Positions 1 through 8,727 are shown, counted from the first letter of the stretch. The stretch: DNA of 37,400 bases from Poseidonocella sp. HB161398 (GCF_005870025.1 NZ_VATA01000061.1:1-37400); one strand, 5' to 3'. The notes: generated by a model not told the origin, from the letters alone. A program made the numbers and translations.

Positions 1-38
1 CCGCGCTCGGCATACCTGTCACCGAGCCCGTCGGATAA
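1..38 (+). CDS. IS5-family (IS903-type) transposase, C-terminal end only (partial)
   Basis: The reading frame from base 3 gives ALGIPVTEPVG and a TAA stop at 36-38. This ending is characteristic of IS903-group transposases of the IS5 family (DDE enzymes). The same C-terminus, as ALGIPVTIAAG, ends the eroded copy at 17279. The start of a transposase of this type lies at 37335 on the same strand. The rest of this gene lies left of the window. Confidence 0.75.
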   Translation, partial: ALGIPVTEPVG

Positions 39-72
39 GTGCGTCTGGGGAAAGGGCAGGTCCGCGCTTCAC

Positions 73-92
73 GCCCTTTGCGCAACAAAGCC
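73..92 (+). repeat. Terminal inverted repeat, right end of the IS903-type element
   Basis: Bases 73-92 end in TTTGCGCAACAAAGCC. Its reverse complement, GGCTTTGTTGCGCAAA, matches the start of the IS copy at 37270 (GCTTTGTTGCGCAAAGG) and resembles known IS903-group ends, which begin GGCTTTGTTG. The element therefore ends at about base 92. The DNA directly after it belongs to a different transposase remnant, so this IS was inserted into an older IS fossil. Confidence 0.75.
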
Positions 93-395
93 GGGACGAA
101 GCTGCACGCCATTTGCGATAGCCAAGGCCGCCCCATCGACTTGTTCCCGACCGCCGGCCCCGTCAGCGATTACATCGAGGCGCGTACGCTGGTCACCGGG
201 TTGCCCAACGTGAAGTGGCTGCTCGAAGATCGTGGCTAGTGAGCTATGCCGCGCCATCGGTCCGAGTTGCATGGCGAACGCCGACCGGTTCAGAGAAGCC
301 TTGCACGACAACGAGATTTGCCCATGCATCCCGGGCCGGAAGAAACGGAAGACGCCCGTCCGGTACGACAAGCGCAGGTACAAGCGGCGGTGCGC
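93..395 (+). pseudogene. Remnant of a second IS5-family transposase (IS427-like)
   Basis: From base 94 the frame reads GTKLHAICDSQGRPIDLF, continuing to VKWLLEDRG before a stop at 237-239. After about 40 foreign bases the homology resumes in another frame (ADRFREALHDNEICPCIPGR, then RKTPVRYDKRRYKRR) up to about 390. These blocks match the middle of IS427-group IS5 transposases, in which the DRG block is normally followed at once by YDADWFREAL. The 5' part is cut off by the IS end at 92, and the 3' part stops where the next gene ends. The fragment cannot make an active enzyme. Confidence 0.75.
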
Positions 396-734
396 TCATT
401 CCCGGCTGCGGAGGATCATCCCAAGCACGAGGCCGAAACCGACCACCCCCAGAAGCCCTCCAATCCAGCCCGCCGGATGTTGCCGCATATTTTGCTCGAT
501 GCGGCGCTCCGCATCGCGGGTTCTGCGCTCGAAATCGGTCAGGATGCGGCGTCCTTCCGCTTCGATTTCCAGGAATGTCTCGCCAAGTTCCTCCTCGGCA
601 TGCCTGGCCTGGGCCTCGCCGAGCGCCCGCAATTTCCGGCCAGCGAGCCGCAGGGCGTCGCGAAGCTCCCGAATTTCGGCTGCCGATGCGCTCCTGTTGC
701 TGTCATCGGCCATATCGCGGCTGTCTTCCGGCAT
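396..734 (-). CDS. Small membrane-anchored protein, YqjD/ElaB (DUF883)-like
   Basis: The product has 112 residues. Residues about 18-85 are charged and helical, rich in E, R and A (coiled-coil-like). Residues about 87-109 form one hydrophobic, glycine-rich segment followed by RSRE. This layout, a soluble helix with a C-terminal membrane anchor, is that of YqjD/ElaB/YgaM proteins, which tether ribosomes to the inner membrane in stationary phase. Homology is inferred from architecture, not from a diagnostic motif. The start is chosen for the AAGGAGG site upstream of ATG; longer frames lack one. It lies 68 bp downstream of the BON gene on the same strand and probably shares its FNR-box promoter. 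Its 3' end abuts the IS remnant. Confidence 0.7.
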   Translation of the reverse strand: MPEDSRDMADDSNRSASAAEIRELRDALRLAGRKLRALGEAQARHAEEELGETFLEIEAEGRRILTDFERRTRDAERRIEQNMRQHPAGWIGGLLGVVGFGLVLGMILRSRE

Positions 735-802
735 GGTTGCCTCCTTCTCTCCGAAACCGCCCTCCGGTCCGTCTCGCGCAGACCGGAAGGATCGCCGTTT
801 GC

Positions 803-1450
803 TCAGCCGATGGCAATGTGATCGACCACGGCATTCACGCCCGGTGCCGCCCAGGCGGCGCGCTCGACGGCCTCCCGCTCGGCCAAGGTCCTGACCTGGC
901 CCTCCAGCGTCACCCGCCGGTCGGCGACAGTCACCTCGATGCGCTGCGCTTCCAGTTCGGCATCGCGCTTCAGGGCAAGCTCGATCCTCTGGCGGATATC
1001 GGCGGCCTTTACGGTCGGAACGACCTTGATCAGGTTCGAAATCGATTTCACCCCTGAGAGACGGCGGACCACCTTCTCGGCAGCGCTCTTCTCGAATTGC
1101 CAGGTCACGCTCCCGCTCAGGGTAACAAGGCCGTCCTCCACCTTTACCTGCACCGCATCGCGCGGCACAGAGGTATTCCATTGCAGGGTGTTGACCGCCC
1201 GCTTGGCAATCTCGTCATCTGCGGTCGCATGCGCGCCGACCGGGCGGACCTCGATTTCCTCGGCGATGGCACGCACGCCCCTGATCCGCTTCACGATATT
1301 TTCCGCGGTGAACTTTTCCGCATATGTGCGGACATGGCCGCTGAGCGTCACCGTCCCGTCCTCGACGGCGACCCCTATCTCTGCCGCATCGATGCTCGGT
1401 TCGTAATCGAGATGCTCCAGAATATCCTTTCTCAGGTCCTTGTCGTTCAT
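803..1450 (-). CDS. Triple BON-domain protein (OsmY-like)
   Basis: The 215-residue product has three BON repeats at about residues 4-70, 78-146 and 148-214. Each shows the repeating pattern of a short helix, then V-x-V-x-D-G-x-V-T-L-x-G, then a helix and a closing I-x-V strand. BON domains bind phospholipid and surfaces, and OsmY-type proteins are induced by osmotic or stationary-phase stress. No signal peptide or membrane segment is visible, so a cytoplasmic or peripheral location is likely, unlike periplasmic OsmY. The start follows a GGAGGAGG site. It is first in a two-gene unit with the YqjD-like gene, and an FNR-type box lies about 80 bp upstream. Confidence 0.9.
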   Translation of the reverse strand: MNDKDLRKDILEHLDYEPSIDAAEIGVAVEDGTVTLSGHVRTYAEKFTAENIVKRIRGVRAIAEEIEVRPVGAHATADDEIAKRAVNTLQWNTSVPRDAVQVKVEDGLVTLSGSVTWQFEKSAAEKVVRRLSGVKSISNLIKVVPTVKAADIRQRIELALKRDAELEAQRIEVTVADRRVTLEGQVRTLAEREAVERAAWAAPGVNAVVDHIAIG

Positions 1451-1526
1451 CGGGACTCCTCCTCCGGCAATGCGACTCCATGCTGTCGCGCTAGGGTCCA
1501 GATTGCGCGCTGTCCCGCCGCAGTCA

Positions 1527-1540
1527 TTGATGGCCGGCAA
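1527..1540. promoter_or_regulatory. FNR-type box upstream of the BON operon
   Basis: TTGAT-GGCC-GGCAA fits the dyad TTGNN-N4-NNCAA of Crp/Fnr proteins. It lies about 77 bp before the BON start codon at 1450. No gene is recognised on the other side. Confidence 0.6.
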
Positions 1541-2138
1541 CGCGCGGACATGCAGACGCCACCGAAGCGGGGGACCGGACGGCAGGCAAATGTGGCCCGG
1601 AGGGCCGTCAGAGCTGGTCGTTTTGCCCGCAGGAGCGGACCCGACTCCGCACCCCTGGAACGCGGCGGCCCAAGCCGCGCCGAACGGATGCGGGAGTGAC
1701 GGCCGCATGAGCGCCGTCGTCGACCGGGCGCAGGACCGCAGCGCAGCGAGAGACATGCCGGCCGCACCGTCGCGCGCGATCTTGGCCGGAGCGACTGCAT
1801 GGCGCGCTGCAGCCGGCCGATCCAGAACGGAGGCCGCCGCTGTCTACCGCGAGGCCGGGACGGCCATGGCCCCGGACTGTCCCGGTCAGCGCGACCGTCT
1901 GGGGCCTTTGTTCTTCTGCGAGAGGGCGCGCGCGGTTCTCGTGGCCAATGTCAGTGCCATGGCAATGCTCCGCGGCCGCGACAGGAAGAGACCGCGCACA
2001 GGTCCGGCCGGCAGGCAGTACGGGTCCCGCATCATCTTCGACCTGGTCCCGCTTGCGGATGGATGGCCCGCAGGCGCCTTCGCGCGGCACGGGAAGCCCC
2101 GGTGGAGATTTCCGCGGCCTGGCCGGTCCGCGCCGGTT
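1541..2138. other. Gap without a recognised gene
   Basis: About 600 bases between the BON promoter and the 3' end of the large kinase gene. Open frames exist on both strands because of the high GC, but none has a convincing ribosome binding site, a recognisable motif or consistent protein character. It may be eroded coding sequence. Confidence 0.5.
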
Positions 2139-5100
2139 TCAGCGGCCGTCTTCCGGTGGCGCCCCGCCTGCGCGCAGCGCCATGCGGACAGAGGACGCCA
2201 GCTGGGCAAGGGAATAGGGCTTGGCCAGGCATTCGATGTCCTGCGGCATGGCACGACCCGTCATCCGCTCGACCTCGGAATGGTATCCCGAGGTGAGAAG
2301 GACGTCGATCCCGGGCCGCTTCTGGCGCACCCACCGGACGAGATCCAGCCCGTTCATCTCGCCGGGCATGACGACATCGCTGAAGACCAGGGCAATGTCC
2401 GTCCGGCGCTCCAGGATCTCCATTGCCTCGCGTGCCGATCCGGCCTCGAGCACGGCATAGCCCAGCGTTTCCAGACGTTCTCGGGTCGCAATGCGCATGG
2501 ACTCGCTGTCCTCGACGACAAGGATCGTCTGGCCATCCCCGCGTTCGGGCTCCGACTTCTCGTCCCGCGCGTTGTCAGGGGGGATGACGTCGCCAGTCAC
2601 CTCCGCGACTTCCGGAGTGCCGCGTCCCGCTGCCCGCGGAAGGTAGATCGACACTGTCGTTCCCTCCATCGCCTTGCTGTCGATCAGCAGGAAGCCGCCC
2701 GAACGGCGGATGAAGGACCGCACGCTGAACAAGCCGAGACCGGATCCCATCTCGTCCTTCTTGGTGGAAAAGAATGCCTCATCGGCGCGTGCCGCAACCT
2801 CTGCCGACATTCCGGTACCCGTGTCGGCAAGGTAGATCCGGACATATTCCCCGGGGGCCGGGGCGCTTAGTGCCTTCGCCTCCGCCTCGCCGATCGTTGC
2901 CGTCCGGGTGCCGACAACGATGGTTCCCGATCCTTCGATGGCATCGCGCGCATTCAGGGCAAGGTTGAGGATCGCGTTGTCGATTTCGTCGGGATCCGCG
3001 AAAACATGCCAGTCTGCGGCTTGCAGGTCCTGCTCTAGGTCAATGCTGCCGCCGAAGGCATGGTCGAGAAGCCCGAGGACCTTTTCGACATGCGAGGACA
3101 GGTTGATCCTTTCCGGCGAAAGTGTCTGCTTTCCGGCGAGCGACAGCAGGCGACGATTGAAGCCCGCCCCGAGTTCCGTTGCCATCGAGGCCCTGTGAAG
3201 GAGGGTCCTGACGGCCTCGTCGGAGATCCGCATTTCGGCCAGCTCGATATTCGCGAGGATGATCGTCAGCAGATTGTTGAAATCATGGGACACCGCACCA
3301 GCCAGTTTCCCGACGGTCTCGATCCGGCCGGCCAGTGCCAATTCCTCTGCCGCTTTCCGCCATTCGGTGATGTCGCTGGCAGCGCAGAACCATTCCCGCA
3401 CCTCGCCGCCCTCATCCATGATCGGCACGGCTTTGGAATGGGTCCAGCCTAGGCTGCCATCTGAGCGGCGGACCCGGTGCTCCAGTTCGAACGCCGCCTT
3501 GCGCCGGATCGCGTCGCTGACGAATTGGAGCACGGCCTCGCGATCTTCCGGTTCGACGTATTCCTCGAGCCAGCGGTTGCTGGGCTCGCTGACATCGCGG
3601 ACGAAGCCGTTGCCGTCGAGGCTGTGCATGACCGACCAGTCCGGGCTCATCCTGTAGACTGCATAGGACGTTGCATTCACCAGCGCCCGGAAATGCTGGT
3701 CGCGTTCCCGAAGGGCGACCTCGGCACGGTGAAGGTCGGTGACATCGACAAACGTGACCATGATGCCCTCTATCCTGTCATCCGGCGTCCGGTAGGGGCG
3801 CAACCGGAGCAGCACCCTGTCGCCGTTCGCGGTCGCGATCTTGCGTTCGACACAGCCCAGGTGGCGCAGCACTTCCCGGGCATCTTCAGCGAAACCGTCA
3901 TAAACCAGCCGGTGCGTGAAATCGGTGATCGGTCGGCCGATGTCATGGCTGGTGATGTTGAAATACTCGGCCACACCGGGTGTGAAGAGCTTGATCCGCA
4001 GCTCTGCGCCAAGAAACAGGGTCCCGCCCTCGGTCGCCGCGATCAGGTTTTCCATGTCGGCATTTGCCTCTGCCAGGCGGCCGACTTTTTCGCCGAGTTC
4101 GCGGTTGAGCGTCTGCAGTTCCTCGTTCATCGACTGCAGCTCTTCCTTGCTGGTCTCGAGCTCCTCCGATGTCGAACGGTACTCCTCGTTGATCGATTGC
4201 AGTTCCTCGTTTGCGGCCCGCAGTTCCTCGTTGGTGGTTTCGTACTCGGCCCGGCTTGCCCGGAGCTGTTCATGCGTGGCCTCCAGCTCTTCGTAGAGCC
4301 GCGTCACGATTTCGTCGGTCACCTTGTCTTCGGTTGCGGGGCCGGCAGCTGTCCCCAGCGGTTCCAGCGTCGCCCCCTCGTTGAACACGACGAGCGCCTC
4401 GCTCACCGTGTGGTCCCGGCACACCGGGCGCACGTTGAGCACGACACGGCGGATTTCGCCGTCGAGATTGACGGCCACCGGCAGGCTGAGGCTCGGCTCG
4501 TTGCTCTCGAAGGCGCGGTGCCGGCTGCGGCGCAGATCGAGCTGCAGTTCGGGCAGGACAATCTGCATGATGTTGCTGGATGGCGTTCCGCCCGGGTGGC
4601 GCAGGTAGCGCCCCGCCGAATCCGAGATATGCAGGACGCGGTGCTGAGGATCGACCAGAAGGCTCGGCGGCGCCAGGTTCTCGAGTGCCTGCCGGTGCAG
4701 GGCGGCCTCCGTCTGCCCGTTGGCCGATGCGCTGCCGGCCCGGTCCCGCGGCAGCGCCATCGCCGCCATGGCCGTCGGCCTGTGCGTCGGCAGGGGCCGG
4801 TCGCTGCCCTTGCCCACGGCCTTGTAGATGCGCCACTTGGGCTCGATCGCGCGGAAGAGCTGGGGCAGGCTGTCCGTGGATTCTGCACTCCCGAGGAACA
4901 GGTAGCCCCCGGCGTTGAGCGCGTAGTGCAGCGTTGTCAGGACCCGGTTCTGGGCCGCCGGCTTCAAGTAGATCAGCACGTTCCGGCAGCTCACCAGATC
5001 GACCCTGGAGAACGGCGGGTCCTTCAGGATGCTGTGGTTGGCGAACACGACCAGGTCGCGCACGATCCTCTTGATCCGGTAGAGGTCTCCCTCCCGGGTG

Positions 5101-6275
5101 AAATAGCGGTGCAGGCGCTCGGGCGGCATGTCCGCTTCGATGGCCAGCGGATACAGCCCCTCGCGGGCCGTCTCGATCGCAGTACTGTCGATATCGGTGG
5201 CAAAGATCTGCACATCCGGAGGCGCGGAACGGCCGAGGCTGGCTTCCAGAAGCAGGATCGCAATGGAATAGGCCTCTTCGCCGGTGGCGCAGCCGGCCAC
5301 CCAGACGCGGACCGGCCCCGCTTCCGGCGGTTTCGCCATGACCTCGGGGATGACGCGGGCCGCAAGTGCCTCGAAAGAGTCCGGATCGCGGAAGAAGGTC
5401 GTGACCGAGATCAGCAGGCTGCCCAGAAGGGCCTGAATTTCGCCGGGAGAGCTTTCCAGGAAGGTCAGGTACTGGTCGATGCTGCTGCAACGGTTGATTT
5501 CCATCCGCCGCGTGAGCCTGCGAAGCACCGTCGGAGCCTTGTACTGGGAGAAATCATGTCCCGTCTGCGTGCCGAGCAGGCCGAGCACGCGCTGGAACCC
5601 GGCGATATTCCCGTTTCCCCCGAACCCCTGCTGCCCAAGCCGGCGCCGGGTTCCAACCAGCTCGGCCAGTTTGGCTGCCAGCTGCGCGACCGGCAGGACG
5701 ACATCCGCGCAGCCCGTCGCGATGACGCTGGACGGCATCGCTCCGTGCTCGGCCTCCGCTGGGTCCTGAACCAGAACCAGCCCGCCTGCCGCCTTGATGC
5801 TGCGGGCGCCCATGGACCCATCCGAGCCGCCGCCGGACAGGATGACGGCAATGCCGTCCCGCTGCAGCCCGGCCATCGACCGCAGGAAGCCGTCGACCGG
5901 CGCGCGCTGTCCGCGGGGCTCCTCGAAGGCAAGTGCCTCGACCTCCCCGTCAGAAGCCCGGATCTGCCGGTTGGGGGCTATGATGTAGACATGGTCCGGC
6001 TGCAGCGCCATCCGGCCTTCGATTTCGCGGACATCCATCGCCGTATGCCGGGACAGGATCGCCGCGAGTTCGCTCGGGCGCGTCGGATCGAGATGCGCTA
6101 TGATCACGAAGGACGCACCGAGATCGGCCGGGACCGCGTCGAAGAAGGCAGTCAGCGCGGACAGGCCGCCGGCGGAACAGCCGATGGCCACCGTAACCGG
6201 CTCCGGCCCGGCGGTGTCCGCCGTCTTCGCGTTTCCGGCCGTCCGGCCGGTCTTCTGCGCATCGTGCTTCTTCAT
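2139..6275 (-). CDS. CheB-CheR-PAS-histidine kinase-receiver fusion protein
   Basis: One frame of 1378 residues. Residues 27-205 are a CheB methylesterase domain with its triad visible (S34 in GCSAGG, H61, D152 in SGGGSDG). Residues about 215-490 are a CheR methyltransferase with the SAM motif AGCATGEEAYS near 325. A PAS-like block follows (about 530-640), then a strong coiled coil (about 665-742, repeated EEL heptads), two PAS domains (about 742-975), and a HisKA domain with phospho-acceptor H997 in VSHDFNN. A HATPase domain (about 1040-1220) and a C-terminal receiver with D1300 in FSDVVMPG complete it. There is no transmembrane segment, so a cytosolic sensor is expected. Such fusions are known in alphaproteobacteria and usually act outside flagellar chemotaxis. 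No chemoreceptor or cheA/W gene is nearby. It is probably co-transcribed with the HTH gene 87 bp upstream. Confidence 0.93.
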   Translation of the reverse strand: MKKHDAQKTGRTAGNAKTADTAGPEPVTVAIGCSAGGLSALTAFFDAVPADLGASFVIIAHLDPTRPSELAAILSRHTAMDVREIEGRMALQPDHVYIIAPNRQIRASDGEVEALAFEEPRGQRAPVDGFLRSMAGLQRDGIAVILSGGGSDGSMGARSIKAAGGLVLVQDPAEAEHGAMPSSVIATGCADVVLPVAQLAAKLAELVGTRRRLGQQGFGGNGNIAGFQRVLGLLGTQTGHDFSQYKAPTVLRRLTRRMEINRCSSIDQYLTFLESSPGEIQALLGSLLISVTTFFRDPDSFEALAARVIPEVMAKPPEAGPVRVWVAGCATGEEAYSIAILLLEASLGRSAPPDVQIFATDIDSTAIETAREGLYPLAIEADMPPERLHRYFTREGDLYRIKRIVRDLVVFANHSILKDPPFSRVDLVSCRNVLIYLKPAAQNRVLTTLHYALNAGGYLFLGSAESTDSLPQLFRAIEPKWRIYKAVGKGSDRPLPTHRPTAMAAMALPRDRAGSASANGQTEAALHRQALENLAPPSLLVDPQHRVLHISDSAGRYLRHPGGTPSSNIMQIVLPELQLDLRRSRHRAFESNEPSLSLPVAVNLDGEIRRVVLNVRPVCRDHTVSEALVVFNEGATLEPLGTAAGPATEDKVTDEIVTRLYEELEATHEQLRASRAEYETTNEELRAANEELQSINEEYRSTSEELETSKEELQSMNEELQTLNRELGEKVGRLAEANADMENLIAATEGGTLFLGAELRIKLFTPGVAEYFNITSHDIGRPITDFTHRLVYDGFAEDAREVLRHLGCVERKIATANGDRVLLRLRPYRTPDDRIEGIMVTFVDVTDLHRAEVALRERDQHFRALVNATSYAVYRMSPDWSVMHSLDGNGFVRDVSEPSNRWLEEYVEPEDREAVLQFVSDAIRRKAAFELEHRVRRSDGSLGWTHSKAVPIMDEGGEVREWFCAASDITEWRKAAEELALAGRIETVGKLAGAVSHDFNNLLTIILANIELAEMRISDEAVRTLLHRASMATELGAGFNRRLLSLAGKQTLSPERINLSSHVEKVLGLLDHAFGGSIDLEQDLQAADWHVFADPDEIDNAILNLALNARDAIEGSGTIVVGTRTATIGEAEAKALSAPAPGEYVRIYLADTGTGMSAEVAARADEAFFSTKKDEMGSGLGLFSVRSFIRRSGGFLLIDSKAMEGTTVSIYLPRAAGRGTPEVAEVTGDVIPPDNARDEKSEPERGDGQTILVVEDSESMRIATRERLETLGYAVLEAGSAREAMEILERRTDIALVFSDVVMPGEMNGLDLVRWVRQKRPGIDVLLTSGYHSEVERMTGRAMPQDIECLAKPYSLAQLASSVRMALRAGGAPPEDGR

Positions 6276-6362
6276 CCTGGCTGCCGTCTTCTGTCATGCG
6301 CCTTCTGCATAGCACGTCAGGTCCGCCGGATACGAGACATCCCGCCCGCCCGGGGGCGGATC

Positions 6363-6680
6363 TCAGTGTCGCTCGGCCTCCATGAGATGCGACACCCGTC
6401 GGCGGTCGACCCCGAAGTATCGCGCGATTTCCTCTTCGGAGAGCCCGAGCTCCGAAAAAACCTCCACGGATTGGCGGGGCGTCGGCCCCAGAGGATCGCA
6501 GGCCGCGCCGGACCCTGTTGCACCGCAGCGGGAGAGGCCGTTGGATGGACGCCGGAACGGAATGGTCCGGGCCCTGCTGCCGCCGCGCTCCTGCTGCAGA
6601 ACAACCGTTCCCGCATTCCGGGACATGCCGCCGACGCGCCTGACAATATGTTCCATGATCCTCATCGGCTGCTTCGCCAT
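6363..6680 (-). CDS. Small protein with C-terminal helix-turn-helix
   Basis: The 105-residue product has a basic, low-complexity first two thirds and a C-terminal HTH-like block (residues about 71-102) containing GLSEEEIARYFGVDRRRVSH, which resembles the DNA-binding helices of small regulators. The start at MAKQPMRIM is chosen for a GGGAGG site upstream; a longer frame starting at 6752 would run through the FNR-type box. The family is not recognised. It is the first gene of a likely two-gene unit with the CheB-CheR-kinase and could be part of its output, but that is inference. Confidence 0.65.
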   Translation of the reverse strand: MAKQPMRIMEHIVRRVGGMSRNAGTVVLQQERGGSRARTIPFRRPSNGLSRCGATGSGAACDPLGPTPRQSVEVFSELGLSEEEIARYFGVDRRRVSHLMEAERH

Positions 6681-6735
6681 TGCCTGTTCCTCCCTTTGGC
6701 CCGGCGACTCATATGCTGCCAGAACGCGTTGCGTA

Positions 6736-6749
6736 TTGTCCGTGATCAA
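6736..6749. promoter_or_regulatory. FNR-type box upstream of the HTH/CheB-CheR-kinase unit
   Basis: TTGTC-CGTG-ATCAA, a TTGNN-N4-NNCAA dyad, 56 bp before the start codon at 6680 on the minus strand. A second box 45 bp away faces the divergent Hsp20 gene. Confidence 0.6.
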
Positions 6750-6793
6750 CATGCAGCCGTTTCCGCCGATGCGGCGGAAAACCCCGAGGGTCG

Positions 6794-6807
6794 TTGCGTA
6801 TCGTCAA
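6794..6807. promoter_or_regulatory. FNR-type box upstream of the first Hsp20 gene
   Basis: TTGCG-TATC-GTCAA, 57 bp before the ATG at 6865. One half-site is weaker (TTGCG) and the other is GTCAA. Confidence 0.55.
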
Positions 6808-6864
6808 TGCCCCCTGCCCGGCTCTGAAGACTATCGGGCCGGGTGCGACACAGGGAGACGGACC

Positions 6865-7275
6865 ATGGTGCATTCGGATCTTCCGGACTGGCTGCTCGCC
6901 ACTGCGCGCGCGCGTCTGGAACTCATCGGGGAAATGCAGAGACTATGTTCCATGACGGCGGATGCGGATCACAAGGGACCGCCAGTGGATCTGGTCAATG
7001 CCGGATCGGAATTCCTTGCCTTCGTGGCCCTGCCCGGAAACTCGGCGGAGCATGTCGAGCTGCAGGTGCACACGGAAGATCGCGCCATAGCGGTCGTCGG
7101 CCACAGGCGACAGCGATCGGAACTCGACGGCGATGTCATCCTGCGGCTCGGCACGCCCTACGGAACGTTCGAACACCAGCTTCCCATCCCCGACGGGTAC
7201 TATCACATCACCCGGGAGGCTGCCCGGGGTTGCGTCGTTGTCCGGTTCGCCCTTCAGCCTCGGACCGACCGCTGA
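6865..7275 (+). CDS. Hsp20-like (alpha-crystallin domain) small protein
   Basis: The 136-residue product has a single alpha-crystallin-like domain at about residues 45-130, with beta-strand patterns such as EFLAFVALPG, AEHVELQVHTEDRAIAVVG and the closing strand VVVRFAL. Small heat-shock proteins hold unfolded proteins in an ATP-independent way. It is shorter than, and divergent from, the other two Hsp20 proteins here. It lacks their LRERRWGSF block and the GVLKISLPK type ending, so it may be a specialised paralogue. The start follows a GGGAG site. The promoter region holds an FNR-type box and diverges from the HTH/kinase unit. Confidence 0.75.
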   Translation: MVHSDLPDWLLATARARLELIGEMQRLCSMTADADHKGPPVDLVNAGSEFLAFVALPGNSAEHVELQVHTEDRAIAVVGHRRQRSELDGDVILRLGTPYGTFEHQLPIPDGYYHITREAARGCVVVRFALQPRTDR

Positions 7276-8037
7276 CCTGCGGCTCTCCGGCTTGCCCGCG
7301 GCAAAGCCTGCCAGCCATGCCGCCGGTAAGCGGTCCCGCGGCCGAAACCGGCACCAGAGCCCTTCTTTCCGCCGGTGCCCATTCCCGGCGCGCTTGCCCA
7401 TCGGCGGGCCATCCGCAAAGGACGGTTTTGACCCGCAGCGGTACCCCGGTCCACCGCAGGGCGATTTCCGGACGCAGCTGGCCAAATTTCCCGGATCGAA
7501 CGACATGTCCGCAGCTTCATGTCCAAGGGCGTCCGCACCCCGAATTTCCTCGGGAATGTCCCGACGCAACTCCCGGCCCATGTCACGCCCGCTGACATGC
7601 AGCGTCGTGCCGCCGGACTGACTGGGGAAAGCGTGCCCGGCCGGGCGACGGGATTTCTGGCGGCATGGCAGATCCAGCTTCATCCCGCCTCTGGCGCAGC
7701 GCCCCGTCGGAGAGGATCTTACAGGTCCGGCGGCGTGCCGCGGCTGGCACCCGGTCCGAACGGGAAGGAGTGAGAGCCATGAGAGCCATGAGAGCCATGA
7801 GAGCCATCGAGGAGCCGATGCGTCGCGCGAGCGCAAGGGGCCGCCCTCGCCGGCCCCACAACCAAGGTCTCCCCAGGTGCGCTCGCCGTTGAAGGACAGC
7901 CCCCGATCGATCGGGCTCCACACCTCGCCGGTCCGTCGTCTCTGGTTCCCCGCCTTGCAGCGCTTCCCCAGGTCCTTCGCCGGTCCGGCTCCTCCCACCG
8001 ATCGTGTCAATCTAGCCCGGATCGCACCTGCGGCGCA
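7276..8037. other. Gap with probable eroded coding DNA
   Basis: About 760 bases with no supportable gene. Minus-strand frames are long but change character and none carries a recognisable motif. The FNR-type box at 8038-8051 has no intact target, so a leftward gene of the regulon may have decayed here. I could not identify it. Confidence 0.4.
7772..7807 (+). repeat. Short tandem repeat, four copies of a 9-mer
   Basis: The unit GAGAGCCAT occurs four times head to tail over 36 bases inside the gap. It encodes nothing recognisable and is a possible slippage site. Confidence 0.9.
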
Positions 8038-8051
8038 TTGACAGCCGTCAA
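8038..8051. promoter_or_regulatory. Orphan FNR-type box
   Basis: TTGAC-AGCC-GTCAA, a perfect dyad of the same form as the boxes at 8565 and 12595. It lies between the decayed DUF2267 copy and an unassigned gap, and no intact gene starts near it on either strand. Confidence 0.6.
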
Positions 8052-8069
8052 CGCACGGCGCCGCGATTG

Positions 8070-8460
8070 CCTCGCGCCCGAGGCCCGCCGAAGGGGCCGA
8101 GCGTACCCCCGCCGACCTGTTCAAATTCTCCGCTTGATCCCTTGCGGTGCGCTAGGTCGCAGACGGCTGTCTCGGCACCCTCCGGACAAATCCTCCCCTT
8201 GGATCCGGGAACGCCTGCGTGCCGCGCCTGTGCGACGGAGTGGCTGGAGAATTGCAGCTCGTGCAGGGCATGGCGGGGATGACCGGCACCACCGGGCCGC
8301 GATCACCCGCTTTGTCTGGACCAAGGTGTTTTCTCGCTCCGTGCAAAGCTTCCGTGACTGGCACGCGGGCCCGGCGCCGGTCATCCAAGTCCAGCTTGTC
8401 GCGCAGGAAATGAAACACCCCGCAGCGCCCATCAGCAGCTGGTTGTCCGGTCAGTTTCAG
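8070..8460 (-). pseudogene. Decayed copy of the DUF2267-type gene
   Basis: Reading leftward from 8460 the minus strand gives LKLTGQPAAD, then FLRDKLDLDDRRRARVPVTE and ALHGARKHLG. These align with MKLTGHAAVDE, LLCDELDWGERVRAYRLLSE and TLHALRDYLG of the intact gene at 12109-12537. The start codon has become CTG, although the flanking DNA still matches (TGTCCGG then AGTTTCA on the plus strand in both places). Later blocks are frameshifted and only weakly alignable, so the left boundary is approximate. Layout also matches: an Hsp20 gene diverges from it across FNR-type boxes. Confidence 0.65.
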
Positions 8461-8516
8461 GCTGGTTTCCCTCGGCCAATCGTCACGCCGGATTTTCCGA
8501 AATGCGCCGTCCCCCG

Positions 8517-8530
8517 TTGACGACGGTCAT
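8517..8530. promoter_or_regulatory. Decayed FNR-type box of the DUF2267 pseudogene
   Basis: TTGAC-GACG-GTCAT lies 57 bases from the lost start at 8460, just as TTGAC-GGCG-GTCAA lies 58 bases from the intact DUF2267 start at 12537. The outer half has lost the CAA end. Confidence 0.5.
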
Positions 8531-8564
8531 GTTGTCCGGCTGCGGCGGCATGCCGAGCGTCGCC

Positions 8565-8578
8565 TTGACGGCCGTCAA
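8565..8578. promoter_or_regulatory. FNR-type box upstream of the second Hsp20 gene
   Basis: TTGAC-GGCC-GTCAA, a perfectly symmetric dyad 150 bp before the ATG at 8728. It corresponds in position to the box at 12638 in the second module. Confidence 0.65.
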
Positions 8579-8727
8579 TGCCGATGGTGGCCGTTGCGGC
8601 ACATTCAGTCACGGTCGCGCCCGCAACCGCCCATGCGGCCAGTGCGGAACCCGCGCGTCGGACGCCTGGCCGGGATGCACCAATTCCATCGGCCAATCCT
8701 TGGCCTTACCCGGAAAAGGAAGGACCC

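Noticed and set aside
3477-6827. Very long plus-strand open frame (1116 codons) opposite the CheB-CheR-kinase gene
   Set aside because: It is antisense to a gene with intact catalytic motifs, lacks any domain of its own and is explained by high-GC codon bias.
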